In this document: positions 52,311 through 60,757 of the stretch, one piece after another
How positions within the stretch are numbered: position 1 is the first letter of the stretch
How the letters are laid out: each line of letters begins with the position of its first letter
Origin: Paenibacillus agricola
GTDB taxonomy: Bacteria > Bacillota > Bacilli > Paenibacillales > NBRC-103111
Reading direction: 5' to 3'
Assembly: GCF_011440305.1 (NCBI RefSeq)
Contig: NZ_JAAOIW010000002.1
Span: 674,084 to 738,083 of the forward strand
DNA: 64,000 nucleotides
Position numbers and translations under genes: made by a program
The notes under the pieces: generated by a model
What the model was told of the DNA's origin: nothing
Database searches by the model: none
Seen by the model: the letters and a program-made list of their open reading frames with translations, nothing else

Positions 52311-53219
52311 TTATAGCGACTGTTTCTCTTTGCTATTTTCAGGCAATAATAGCTCAATAAACTGCTTTGCTGCTGCCGATATGGGCACTCCCTTCAGCGT
52401 AACAATTCCCGCTTGCCTTGGGGGTATCGGCTGTTTAAGCTTAATCTCGACCAATGTGCCGGCAGCAAGCTCCGCCGTCACAAAATTTCGGATCACGTAG
52501 GCGATGCCAAGCCCGATCCGGGCAAAATCAACGAGCAGATCAATGCTGCCCAGCTCGATCTCCGGCTGCAGCTTTAAGCCTTGGCTTTCCGCAAAGCGGT
52601 CCGCGTAACGCCTAATGCTGCTGCCTTGCTCTAAGAGCAGCAACGGATAAGTGACCAATCGCTCCATAGCCAATCGCTCCTTGGCCAGCTCATTGTAGGC
52701 TTTTCCCGCCACGAACGTGTCCTGCAGCTCAAGCGCTTCTTGCACTTGCAGCTGACGGTCCTCGATAGGAAGGTTGACGATACCAAAATCGACCTTCCCC
52801 TGCTTCAACAGGGCAATCGTTTCCTGCGTAGTCCGGTTGGTTACCTTCAGCTTAATAAAGGGGAAGCTGTGATGGAATTGCTCCACATGCGGCAGCAAAT
52901 AATGCTTGCAGAGCGTATCGCTCGCACCGATAGCGATTTCTCCGCTGTGCAGCTCATGCATCGATGTGAGCTCCTTCTCCCCTGCTTGGATGAGATGATA
53001 TGCCTTCTCGATATAACGAAAGAGCACCTCTCCCTCATGAGTTAGCTCCACCCCTTTTGACGTGCGAAAAAAAAGCTTGCCGCCCAGCTTTTCCTCCAGC
53101 TGCTTAATGGCGTAGCTAACAGCAGGCTGCGTAATATACAGCTCCTCCGCCGCTCTAGAAAAGCTTCCTGCCTTTGCGATGATATAAAAGACCCGATACG
53201 ACTCCAAATTAGTCAGCAT
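52311..53219 (-). CDS. LysR family transcriptional regulator (2)
   Basis: A 302-residue LysR regulator with winged helix at 1-60 (AGSFSRAAEELYITQPAVSY) and effector domain from about 90 (IAIGASDTLCKHYLLPHVEQ). It is a paralogue of the LysR gene at 48868. It is divergent from the purA homologue across 114 bp, which contain the inverted repeat ATAAGT-N12-ACTTAT, so it most likely controls that gene. Confidence 0.88.
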   Translation of the reverse strand: MLTNLESYRVFYIIAKAGSFSRAAEELYITQPAVSYAIKQLEEKLGGKLFFRTSKGVELTHEGEVLFRYIEKAYHLIQAGEKELTSMHELHSGEIAIGASDTLCKHYLLPHVEQFHHSFPFIKLKVTNRTTQETIALLKQGKVDFGIVNLPIEDRQLQVQEALELQDTFVAGKAYNELAKERLAMERLVTYPLLLLEQGSSIRRYADRFAESQGLKLQPEIELGSIDLLVDFARIGLGIAYVIRNFVTAELAAGTLVEIKLKQPIPPRQAGIVTLKGVPISAAAKQFIELLLPENSKEKQSL

Positions 53220-53246
53220 TCGCTATCAACCACCTTTATATCTTGT

Positions 53247-53270
53247 ATAAGTAATATCAATTTAACTTAT
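53247..53270. promoter_or_regulatory. LysR-type inverted repeat before the purA homologue
   Basis: ATAAGT (53247-53252) and ACTTAT (53265-53270) are separated by 12 bases in the divergent region between LysR (2) and the purA homologue, a usual place for a LysR box. Confidence 0.55.
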
Positions 53271-53333
53271 GTTGTCAAGTTGATTATACTAAAGTATGTA
53301 GAATGAAACCATTAGGAAATGAGGCGATTCAGC

Positions 53334-54614
53334 ATGCCGGTTACAGCTATTGTAGGGGCTAACTGGGGAGATGAAGGTAAAGGAAAGCTTACGGATGCCT
53401 TGGCATCGCAGTCCGATTATGTCGTGCGTTACCAAGGGGGAAGCAACGCCGGCCATACGATTATTAATCATTATGGCAAGTCTGTACTTAACCTGCTGCC
53501 CTCAGGCGTATTTGATCCTAATGTGGTCAACGTGATTGGACCGGGGGTAGCACTTAACATTGCCGACCTGATGAAAGAATGGCATCAATTGCTCGCAAGA
53601 GGCATTCCTGCACCTAACTTAGCCGTTTCAGAACGCGCACAGGTACTTATGCCCTACCATATTCGTTTTGACGAATTAGAGGAGGAACGCCTTGGCGCCA
53701 ATAGCTTCGGTTCAACCAAAATGGGCATCTCCCCCTTCTACGCAGATAAATATGCGAAGCTGGGCATCCAGGTAGCCGAATTATATGATACGGAAAGGCT
53801 GCTCAGCCGCCTGGAAGCCTCTTTAGCTGCCAAAAATGTGCTGCTCCAGCATCTTTATAACCAGCCCCCTATTCTTGCAGCAGACCTGCTTCCTGATATT
53901 CTCCACTGGGCTGCGTTTCTTAAGCCGTTTGTCCAGGATACAACGACATTGCTTAATGAAGCATTGGCCGAGGGAAAAACCGTGCTGGTAGAGGGCCAGT
54001 TGGGCTCCTTGCGTGATCCCGACCACGGCATCTATCCGTTCACGACTTCCTCGTCGACACTAGCCGGATTTGCTGCTGTAGGCGCGGGCATTCCACCGCA
54101 TCAAATTACGCGGGTGCTGGCTGTCACCAAAGCCTATTCGAGCTGTGTGGGAGCGGGACCTTTCGTTATGGAGCTTGCGGGTGAAGCTGCCGAGGAGCTG
54201 AGACGACGCGGCGGCGATGCCGGCGAATTTGGCGCAAGAACGGGGCGCCCCCGTCGGGTAGGCTGGTTCGATGCGGTAGCAACCCGATACGGCTGCCTGC
54301 TGCAGGGAGCCACGGAGGTCGCTCTAACCAATCTCGATGTGCTTGGCTATCTGGACGAAATTCCGATATGCACAGCCTATGAGCTTCATGGCGAACGAAC
54401 CATGAAATTCCCGGTTATGGAGCAGCTTCGTTATGCCCAGCCGGTGATCGAAACCGTACCCGGCTGGAAATGCGATATCTCGCATATTCGCCAATTTACG
54501 GATTTGCCGCAGGAGGCGCAGGCTTATATCGCCTTACTGGAGGAGCTGATCCAGACGCCGATCCGCTTTATTTCCAACGGTCCGAAGCGGGAGCAGCTGA
54601 TGGAACGAAGCTAA
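53334..54614 (+). CDS. Adenylosuccinate synthetase homologue (divergent PurA)
   Basis: A 426-residue PurA-family enzyme, which normally couples IMP and aspartate using GTP. The P loop is NWGDEGKGKLTD (usually QWGDEGKGK), with RYQGGSNAGHTI after it and the late motif GARTGRPRRVGWFD intact. The IMP-loop that normally reads TTGRGIGPAYEDKVARR is replaced by STKMGISPFYADKYAKLG, so the glycine-arginine turn is lost and the Arg that reaches the neighbouring subunit's IMP is Lys. AVTKAYSSCVGAGPFVMEL also departs from the usual KAYxTRVGxGPF. It could be a second PurA with a changed substrate. Start at 53334, where GAGG lies nine bases upstream. Confidence 0.82.
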   Translation: MPVTAIVGANWGDEGKGKLTDALASQSDYVVRYQGGSNAGHTIINHYGKSVLNLLPSGVFDPNVVNVIGPGVALNIADLMKEWHQLLARGIPAPNLAVSERAQVLMPYHIRFDELEEERLGANSFGSTKMGISPFYADKYAKLGIQVAELYDTERLLSRLEASLAAKNVLLQHLYNQPPILAADLLPDILHWAAFLKPFVQDTTTLLNEALAEGKTVLVEGQLGSLRDPDHGIYPFTTSSSTLAGFAAVGAGIPPHQITRVLAVTKAYSSCVGAGPFVMELAGEAAEELRRRGGDAGEFGARTGRPRRVGWFDAVATRYGCLLQGATEVALTNLDVLGYLDEIPICTAYELHGERTMKFPVMEQLRYAQPVIETVPGWKCDISHIRQFTDLPQEAQAYIALLEELIQTPIRFISNGPKREQLMERS

Positions 54615-54756
54615 AGGACGAAGCCAAAAAGACTGACGAAGCCCTCCGAAGACAGGGCGGAATCAGTCTTTTTTCGATTTCGTTATCTTGCTGTTACATT
54701 CCAAATAGCGTACAAAGGCCAGTAGAAGGGTTATACTGTTCATAGAGGTGAACATG

Positions 54757-55419
54757 ATGGCAAAGCTATTCAAACCACTGGAAACGGAGCGACTGATCGG
54801 TAAGCCAGACGAAGCGGTCCATCTATCGATTTCGGACAAACTGACGGATGAGCAATGGCAAGCCATCATCCATAACGATGCTGCTTATGATGGCCAATTT
54901 TTTTATGCGGTAAAAACTACAAACATTTTTTGCCGACCCTCCTGTAAATCCAGACCGCCCAATAAACTGAATATTGGCTTGTTCCAGACCGCCGAGCAGG
55001 CCTTGTCCGCAAACTATCGGCCCTGCAAGCGCTGTAAGCCTACCGGCCAACGGTTGCCCGATCATGAATGGGTGGCTTCCGTCACAGCCTACATCGAATT
55101 GAACTACATGGAGCATGTAACGCTGAACCTGCTTGCAGATATTAGCCATGGAAGCCCCTATCATCTACATCGAACCTTCAAGAAGGTCAAAGGTATGACT
55201 CCCGTAGCCTATATCCAGCAAATCAGAATCGGGCACGCCCAGCAGCAGCTAATTTCCACGAAAAAAGGTATAGCCGAAATTGGGCAAAGCGTCGGTTTAC
55301 CCAACACTCCTTATTTTATTACCCTGTTCAAAAAGAAAACCGGATCTACACCAGGGGACTACCGCCAGCTACAGCTCCAACTTATAAAGGAGGCCTCCGA
55401 AAATGGACAACACCCTTAA
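54757..55419 (+). CDS. adaA: AdaA: methylphosphotriester-DNA repair protein and AraC activator
   Basis: A 220-residue protein with the N-terminal Ada zinc domain, which takes a methyl group from DNA phosphotriesters on a cysteine (FCRPSCKSRPP and CKRCKPTGQ supply the four zinc cysteines). It also has a C-terminal AraC domain (LNLLADISHGSPYHLHRTFK and IAEIGQSVGLPNTPYFITLF). Methylation converts it into an activator of alkylation-repair genes, including its own operon. The start ATG at 54757 has AGAGG eight bases upstream. Its stop overlaps the following ogt gene by 17 bases, as in Bacillus adaA-adaB. Confidence 0.92.
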   Translation: MAKLFKPLETERLIGKPDEAVHLSISDKLTDEQWQAIIHNDAAYDGQFFYAVKTTNIFCRPSCKSRPPNKLNIGLFQTAEQALSANYRPCKRCKPTGQRLPDHEWVASVTAYIELNYMEHVTLNLLADISHGSPYHLHRTFKKVKGMTPVAYIQQIRIGHAQQQLISTKKGIAEIGQSVGLPNTPYFITLFKKKTGSTPGDYRQLQLQLIKEASENGQHP

Positions 55420-55936
55420 TTCTCCAATCTATTGGACGCTGCTAAAGCACGAGGATTGGAATATGTATATCGCGGCTTCATCCCAAGGCCTTTGTTATGT
55501 AGGCGCGCACAATCAATCCTTTGAAGACCTCGCCAACTGGATCCCTATTCGTTTTCCACGCAGAACTTTACTTCAGGATGATGATGCCATCCTAAGGCTG
55601 GAGCCTTATAAAGTCCAGCTTATCGAATATTTGCAGGGGTCACGAACAAGCTTTACCGTTCCCTTCGACTTCCATGGGACACCTTTTCAGTTGGCTGTCT
55701 GGAACGCGCTTTGCGACATTCCTTATGGACAAACCAAGTCCTACTCGGACATTGCCAACCAGATCCAAAAGCCGGCCGCAGTCCGTGCAGTTGGGGCTGC
55801 CATTGGTGCTAACCCTATTCTGATTACAGTACCCTGCCATCGTGTAATAGGAAAAAACGGGACGCTAACCGGATACCGTGGTGGCATGGATATGAAAACC
55901 AGGCTGCTGCAGTTGGAGCGCAGCAGCTGTATCTAA
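55403..55936 (+). CDS. adaB: Methylated-DNA-protein-cysteine methyltransferase (AdaB/Ogt)
   Basis: A 177-residue O6-methylguanine-DNA methyltransferase. The active site cysteine lies in the PCHRV motif (LITVPCHRVIGKNG). The helix-turn-helix with the arginine finger is TKSYSDIANQIQKPAAVRAV. It removes the methyl group in a suicide reaction. The ribosome site AAAGGAGG lies inside the end of adaA; overlapping coding makes translational coupling likely. A terminator region and the convergent bcp gene follow. Confidence 0.92.
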   Translation: MDNTLNSPIYWTLLKHEDWNMYIAASSQGLCYVGAHNQSFEDLANWIPIRFPRRTLLQDDDAILRLEPYKVQLIEYLQGSRTSFTVPFDFHGTPFQLAVWNALCDIPYGQTKSYSDIANQIQKPAAVRAVGAAIGANPILITVPCHRVIGKNGTLTGYRGGMDMKTRLLQLERSSCI

Positions 55937-55953
55937 AAAATCCGACTTACCGC

Positions 55954-56421
55954 CTACAGCTGCTTGATCGCTTCCAGCACTTCGGCAACATGCCCGTCCA
56001 CTTGGACAACGCGCCATTCTTTAACTAATATGCCCTGCTCGTCAATCAGGAATGTAGAGCGTTCGACGCCGTAGAACTGTTTGCCGTCTCTTTCGCGAAG
56101 CTTCCATACGCCAAATTGCTCGCATACTTGGTGGTCGACATCCGATAGCAACTGAAAAGGTAGCTGGTATTCGTTAATAAATTGGTTATGTGACGCTAAA
56201 TCGTCCGGGCTGATTCCGATTACCTCGGTATTCAATTGCCCGAATTGGCCGTTGAAATCTCTGAATTCGCAGGATTCCTTCGTGCAGCCTGGTGTCATGT
56301 CCTTAGGATAGAAATAAATAAGTACCCTTTTGCCTCGGAAATCGTTTAGAGAGACCTCGGCTCCATTAGCTGCTGGCAAAGTGAAATTTGGAACGGGCTG
56401 GTTAACTTGTACGGTTGTCAT
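55954..56421 (-). CDS. bcp: Thiol peroxidase, Bcp/PrxQ-type peroxiredoxin
   Basis: A 155-residue peroxiredoxin. The peroxidatic Cys is in YFYPKDMTPGCTKESCEFRD, with the second Cys five residues later as in two-cysteine PrxQ enzymes that form an intramolecular disulfide. It reduces hydrogen peroxide and organic peroxides with thioredoxin. It is convergent with the alkylation-repair operon and stands alone. Confidence 0.93.
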   Translation of the reverse strand: MTTVQVNQPVPNFTLPAANGAEVSLNDFRGKRVLIYFYPKDMTPGCTKESCEFRDFNGQFGQLNTEVIGISPDDLASHNQFINEYQLPFQLLSDVDHQVCEQFGVWKLRERDGKQFYGVERSTFLIDEQGILVKEWRVVQVDGHVAEVLEAIKQL

Positions 56422-56628
56422 GGGTTAGCTCCTTTAATGGCGAATTTTAGTTGTTAACTCTATATTACCATAAACTGTCTGTGACAAGAACACGGGATCG
56501 CTACCCGACGTGCCTCTGTAGGCATTTGTTATCATGCTGTAATATAATTGAAATCAAGCCTTCATCGTCCCTTAATGTAGTTCGGCTATACTAATCCATG
56601 ACCCCCTTTTAAAATATAGTTTTACTTA

Positions 56629-56660
56629 AGACCCGCAGCCCGTTGCTCGCGGGTCTCTTT
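56629..56660 (+). terminator. Orphan rho-independent terminator
   Basis: AGACCCGC (56629-56636) pairs with GCGGGTCT (56649-56656), followed by CTTTTT. No gene on the plus strand ends just before it, so an undetected short transcript (for example in 56520-56628) is possible. Confidence 0.7.
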
Positions 56661-56883
56661 TTGTCTATTAGGCTATAAACGGAGCTTTCCTTGAAACCAC
56701 ACCCGAATAATATTTCTGGGCACGCTCCCTGAAGACAGGTCACGCCAGCGCCTAGTTTTGCATATACTATTTTGTAATCGTCACCAAGCTGTAATCCTTA
56801 AACGCTGGTCCCTGATGCGGCATCGCCCCAAGAAATTGTACTCGACTAAACCTATCCTTCGCCCGTTGCTCGCTACCTCAGCA

Positions 56884-56913
56884 TAGTTTTAAGACTTCAA
56901 TGCCTTAAAACTA
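56884..56913. repeat. 10-bp inverted repeat
   Basis: TAGTTTTAAG (56884-56893) and CTTAAAACTA (56904-56913) are perfectly complementary across ten bases. It lies in gene-free sequence; role unknown. Confidence 0.5.
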
Positions 56914-57087
56914 CCCTGACGCTCCTGGAACTCCTTAGACAAGCCCGGATATTCGCGTAGGCGCAGGTACTGCTTAGCTTGGGGCGAAACTAAGTTTGAT
57001 CATCCGCCTTTCACCATGTTTCGCCTTGCGGGCAGCAGGGTAATATACAGCATGGAAGGATACCTAACCCGAAAGGAGCGTGGTGAC

Positions 57088-57348
57088 ATGATAAGCTTAT
57101 TAGTAACTATTATCATGGCAATCGTCATTGGAGCTATTGGTTCTGCAATAGCGCCAGGCGGAATGCCGGGAGGCATTTTAGGATCTATGATTGCCGGATT
57201 TGTAGGTGCGTGGCTCGGCAGCTGGCTGCTGGGAGCGTGGGGACCTATTATCGGAGGATTTGCCGTATTACCTGCAATTATCGGGGCTGCTTTGTTCGTC
57301 CTTATCTTGACTTTACTGGCAAGAACGATGAATGGCAGAACCTCATAA
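57088..57348 (+). CDS. GlsB/YeaQ/YmgE family stress membrane protein
   Basis: An 86-residue membrane protein with three hydrophobic glycine-rich segments (LLVTIIMAIVIGAIGSAIA, GGILGSMIAGFVGAWLGSWL, GFAVLPAIIGAALFVLILTL), the hallmark of the transglycosylase-associated/YeaQ family linked to general stress. I start it at 57088, where AAAGGAG lies ten bases upstream; a longer frame from 57016 has no site. The YtxH-like gene follows after 27 bp and is probably on the same transcript. Confidence 0.88.
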   Translation: MISLLVTIIMAIVIGAIGSAIAPGGMPGGILGSMIAGFVGAWLGSWLLGAWGPIIGGFAVLPAIIGAALFVLILTLLARTMNGRTS

Positions 57349-57375
57349 TCTAAAAACAATTAGGAGTGGATGAGA

Positions 57376-57825
57376 ATGTCTACAGAATCGAGTCGGAGTA
57401 ATGTATTGGCAGCAACAATTATTGGTGGTGCAGTAGGAGCGTTAGTCGCTTTACTGTTAGCACCTAAATCAGGCCGTGAGCTTAGAGAAGACATTAAAGG
57501 TACCGTACAAACTCTACAAACCAAAAGCTCAGAGCTGTTGGAGCAGGCTAAAGTAACTACCTCTGATACCCTTCAGCTTGTTAAAGAGCATGGAGCAGAG
57601 CTAGTAGACAAAGCGAAGGAAGTAGCAGATAATGCAGCCCATTCAGCTCGCATTGCTACAGAAACTATCGCTCAAGCTGTTCATAAAACTACAGATCAAG
57701 CTGCTGATTCCATCCATAAAGCCACTGATCAAGTAGCGGATTCCGCACATAAAGCAACTGATACAGCTGCAAATGCTGCTGTTAACGAAACCAAGAAATT
57801 GGATGCGGTCGGCAACAAATATTAG
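57376..57825 (+). CDS. YtxH domain stress protein with amphipathic repeats
   Basis: A 149-residue protein: an N-terminal membrane-insertion segment (NVLAATIIGGAVGALVALLL) and the YtxH motif APKSGRELREDIKGTVQ, then a long amphipathic helix. Its C-terminal part has about three 11-residue repeats of the pattern HKxTDQxADS (IHKATDQVADS, AHKATDTAAN), like LEA or apolipoprotein repeats. YtxH proteins are general-stress proteins. The start is the ATG at 57376 with AGGAG nine bases upstream; the ATG at 57370 is too close. A strong terminator follows. Confidence 0.88.
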   Translation: MSTESSRSNVLAATIIGGAVGALVALLLAPKSGRELREDIKGTVQTLQTKSSELLEQAKVTTSDTLQLVKEHGAELVDKAKEVADNAAHSARIATETIAQAVHKTTDQAADSIHKATDQVADSAHKATDTAANAAVNETKKLDAVGNKY

Positions 57826-57863
57826 TTCGCTTTAACACCCTTACTTAATAAGGAAGACCTAAG

Positions 57864-57897
57864 AAAGCCCGTCAGGATGATCATCCTGACGGGCTTT
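57864..57897. terminator. Perfect 34-bp palindromic terminator
   Basis: AAAGCCCGTCAGGATGA followed by its exact complement TCATCCTGACGGGCTTT, then T: a perfect, bidirectional terminator for the stress operon and, read the other way, for the sulfur operon. Confidence 0.9.
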
Positions 57898-58016
57898 TAT
57901 CGTTAAACCAAACCAAAGGAGGTCGGACTCTTGCTCCACACCAAAAGGTGCAGCAGGTCGCTCGCTCACAACCTGTCACATCCCCCAAACCCGCGCCCCA
58001 CGCGACCTCCCGGCTA

Positions 58017-58859
58017 CTACTCTTCCCCCGTGGCTACCGGATTATCGCTGTAGGAAATCCAGTCACTCCAGCTCCCCGCATACAGCTTCACCTTCGTGAA
58101 GCCTGCCTCCTTGAGCGTCAGCACATTCGGTGCGGCACTGATCCCCGAGCCGCAGTACACAATAATCTCCTCATCCTTCGGGAGATTAACGAACCGCTCC
58201 GCCTGTGCGGCAGCATTCTTCCAACGGCCGCTCTCGTCGAGCCCGTCTTTCCAGAAATGCAACACAGCGCCAGGAATATGCCCCGCAATGGGGTCAAATG
58301 GCGAGGCGAGCCCCAGATATTGCTCGGCATCGCGCGAATCGACCAAGGTAGTGCCAGCCCGATGCAGCGCCGCTCGCACGTCATCGACACCAACCAGTTG
58401 ATCGCTTCTTACATCGGGAAGAAAGGTTTTCTTCTCCGGTACGCTCTGCTCAGCGGTAACCGACCGCCCAGCGTCTACCCAAGCCTTGTACCCGCCGTCC
58501 AGTACATACACGTCCTTGATCCCCAGGTACTGCAGCACCCACCACAGCCGTGCAGCCGCAGGGCCGTTGACATCTTCGTAAATAACAACCGTTGTTTCCG
58601 CATCAATGCCAAGCGCCCCAAAATATAGGGCCAAACGCTCCGGCGACTGCAGCGGACTTCTGCCGCCATGCTCGCTCGGCTCATCCTGCAAATCGGTTTT
58701 CAAATCTACGAATACCGCTCCCGGCAAGTGCCCCTTTTGATAAGCGTTCCTGCCGTAAGCGGCATCCTTGGGGGAAAAGCGGACATCCAGAACAGCAACC
58801 TCCCCCTGCTCTAGCCGATTTCGCAGCCAGCCAACATCTACTACTTGTGATTGAGCCAA
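58017..58859 (-). CDS. Two-domain sulfurtransferase (thiosulfate/3-mercaptopyruvate type)
   Basis: A 280-residue rhodanese-family enzyme of two domains. The first, inactive, domain contains DVRFSPKDAAYGRNAYQKGH. The second carries the active cysteine in VYCGSGISAAPNVLTL; the CGSGxSA loop is typical of mercaptopyruvate sulfurtransferases. It moves sulfane sulfur to an acceptor. It closes the sulfur-scavenging operon, following the ATPase gene by 24 bp. Confidence 0.9.
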   Translation of the reverse strand: MAQSQVVDVGWLRNRLEQGEVAVLDVRFSPKDAAYGRNAYQKGHLPGAVFVDLKTDLQDEPSEHGGRSPLQSPERLALYFGALGIDAETTVVIYEDVNGPAAARLWWVLQYLGIKDVYVLDGGYKAWVDAGRSVTAEQSVPEKKTFLPDVRSDQLVGVDDVRAALHRAGTTLVDSRDAEQYLGLASPFDPIAGHIPGAVLHFWKDGLDESGRWKNAAAQAERFVNLPKDEEIIVYCGSGISAAPNVLTLKEAGFTKVKLYAGSWSDWISYSDNPVATGEE

Positions 58860-58883
58860 GATGATGCACCTCCATTGAATGAA

Positions 58884-59657
58884 TTAAATAATAAATTCCA
58901 TTTGATCCTGCGTCTTCACTTGCTGGAGCGCTGCATAGATATCGCTCTGAATCTTGATCAGTTCCAGATCGTCCCGCTTGCGCGGCCTTGCTTGCGGCAC
59001 ATGGAACTCCGCCTGCACGCGTCCCGGTCTAGGTGATAGCAGCACAACACGATCGCCTAAATATACGGCTTCCGAAACATCATGCGTCACGAATACGACT
59101 GTTTTCTTCTCTGCTTCCCAGATGCCAAGCAGATCGTCCTGCAATTGCAGCCGCGTCAAATGGTCAACCGCGCCGAACGGCTCGTCCATTAGCAGCACTT
59201 CCGGATGGTTAGTCAGCGCCCTCGCCAATCCGGCACGTTGTCGCATTCCGCCGGAAAGCTGATGCGGATACTTTCGCTCAAAACCGCTAAGCCCTACAAG
59301 CTCAATATATTTAAGCGCTGCTTCACGCCGTTCTGCTTTAGTTACACCGCGAATTTCGAGTCCAAGCTCAATGTTCTGCTGAACCGTGCGCCAAGGATAC
59401 AAGGAGGGATCCTGAAAAACCACACCCAGCTCCTTGCTAGGTCCCTTCTGCGGCCTGCCTCCCAAGAGCACTTCGCCCGAGGTCGGCAGTTGGAGACCCG
59501 CAAGGATTTCCAGCAGCGTGCTTTTGCCGCAGCCGCTCGGACCCAGAATCGAGACGAATTCACCGTCCCGAATGGTTAGGTTAATGTCTGATAGCGTCTC
59601 AATCGGCTCCACGCTATCATATACTTTTGACAATTGGGTAATCTCAAAGCCCGCCAT
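58884..59657 (-). CDS. Sulfonate/taurine-type ABC transporter ATP-binding protein (SsuB-like)
   Basis: A 257-residue ABC ATPase of the nitrate/sulfonate/taurine family. Walker A is GPSGCGKST, the signature is LSGGMRQRAGLARAL and Walker B is VLLMDEPFGAVD. The SsuB/TauB-type C-terminus (FVTHDVSEAVYLGDRVVLLS, then RPGRVQAEFHVPQARPRKR) is present. It powers uptake with the binding protein and permease genes just upstream, 19 bp and about 1.1 kb away. Confidence 0.92.
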   Translation of the reverse strand: MAGFEITQLSKVYDSVEPIETLSDINLTIRDGEFVSILGPSGCGKSTLLEILAGLQLPTSGEVLLGGRPQKGPSKELGVVFQDPSLYPWRTVQQNIELGLEIRGVTKAERREAALKYIELVGLSGFERKYPHQLSGGMRQRAGLARALTNHPEVLLMDEPFGAVDHLTRLQLQDDLLGIWEAEKKTVVFVTHDVSEAVYLGDRVVLLSPRPGRVQAEFHVPQARPRKRDDLELIKIQSDIYAALQQVKTQDQMEFII

Positions 59658-59675
59658 ATGTGCACCCCAGCTCTA

Positions 59676-60713
59676 TTACTTTTTAGGAAGAAAGCGCAGA
59701 TCTACTAACTTATCAATATCATAAATTTTGTCTTGGAAGCCCAGATCAAGCTGAATTTGCTGCGTTTCCTTCAAAGCGTTCAAATCGACATTCGGGTTAT
59801 TTTCCCATAACACCAGTTCGCGTTCAAACGCCTTGTCAACCGCTGCCGGATCTACCTTCACTGTGGCCAGGAAAAATTTCTTGTACTCATCCAAGTGGCT
59901 TTTCGCATAGTCTTGGGACTTGAAGTACGCGCTAATCAATTTTGTCAATACTTCCGGCTTCTTCTCGACGAAATCATTGCTGGCAGCGAGCACGCCTGTG
60001 TGGAAGTTCGGCAGGTAGTCCCAGCCTTTAGCCAGAATTTTACCTTTGCCGGAAAGCTCGGCCAGCGAAGCGAACGGCTCATGAATAATCGTCGCATCTA
60101 CTTGTCCGTTTGTCAGGCTTGCATAAGCCGCATCATTCACGCCATTAGCAATAAGTGTAACATCCGTTTTCTTCAGACCACTTTTATTCAAAATCACTTG
60201 CGTAGTTACATCCAATCCACTTCCGAATGCTGCTGCGCCGATCTTTTTACCTTTCAAATCTTCAATTTTGTTAATGTTTGGACCCGCGATTAAATAAAAT
60301 GGACCCTTCGTTCGGAAAAGTGAGGATACGATCTTAATCGGGGCGCCTTTACCTGCTGCCACAATAGCAGAAGTCGTAGCAATATCGCCTACATCGATGC
60401 TTTTGCTGTTCAAGCCGGCTACAACGTCTTGCGTACTAACTAACTCTACATCCAAACCCTCTGCTTTGAAGATACCCTTCTCTATGCCAAAAGATACCGC
60501 AAGACCGCTGACGCCGTTAAATGCCGCATAACGAACCTTTTGCAGCTCCGTGCTAGCAGCCGGCGTTGGTGTAGCGGCTGTTGTAGCTACAGGTTTAGGA
60601 GCAGCCGCAGGTGTGTTTGTTGCGCTCGAATTCGTTGTAGATCCGCAGCCTGCCAGTACCGTTGCCAGCAATATTCCTGTAACCCAGCCTTTTGTCAACT
60701 TGTTCAATTTCAT
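59676..60713 (-). CDS. Sulfonate/aliphatic-sulfur ABC transporter substrate-binding lipoprotein (SsuA-like)
   Basis: A 345-residue SsuA-type lipoprotein. The signal peptide GILLATVLAGCGS carries the lipid cysteine near residue 23, followed by a low-complexity Ala/Thr/Pro linker. The NMT1/SsuA-like lobe follows (LAVSFGIEKGIFKAEGLDVE, NSKSIDVGDIATTSAIVAAG). The family binds sulfonates and related compounds; the exact ligand is not predictable. It is flanked by permease and ATPase genes of one operon. Confidence 0.9.
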   Translation of the reverse strand: MKLNKLTKGWVTGILLATVLAGCGSTTNSSATNTPAAAPKPVATTAATPTPAASTELQKVRYAAFNGVSGLAVSFGIEKGIFKAEGLDVELVSTQDVVAGLNSKSIDVGDIATTSAIVAAGKGAPIKIVSSLFRTKGPFYLIAGPNINKIEDLKGKKIGAAAFGSGLDVTTQVILNKSGLKKTDVTLIANGVNDAAYASLTNGQVDATIIHEPFASLAELSGKGKILAKGWDYLPNFHTGVLAASNDFVEKKPEVLTKLISAYFKSQDYAKSHLDEYKKFFLATVKVDPAAVDKAFERELVLWENNPNVDLNALKETQQIQLDLGFQDKIYDIDKLVDLRFLPKK

Positions 60714-60757
60714 CAGTCATTTCTCCCTTTAGTTGGTTGTATGTACGCGATGTATGG

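Larger units (their letters stand above)
56422..57087. other. Gene-free stretch with orphan terminator and possible debris
   Basis: It holds an orphan terminator (56629-56660) and an inverted repeat (56884-56913). On the minus strand an open stretch before a stop at 56767-56769 reads AKDRFSRVQFLGAMPHQGPA then FKDYSLVTITK; this looks like the C-terminus of a lost gene, with a stop 15 or so codons upstream in the same frame. I do not recognise the family. Confidence 0.4.

Noticed and set aside
53334-54614. PurZ-type (2-aminoadenine) enzyme
   Set aside because: PurZ lacks the aspartate of GDEGKGK; here it is present.
50881-54614. A firm natural-product or herbicide self-resistance cluster
   Set aside because: No biosynthetic enzymes for such a product are seen next to the aroA and purA homologues, so it stays a hypothesis in the findings.
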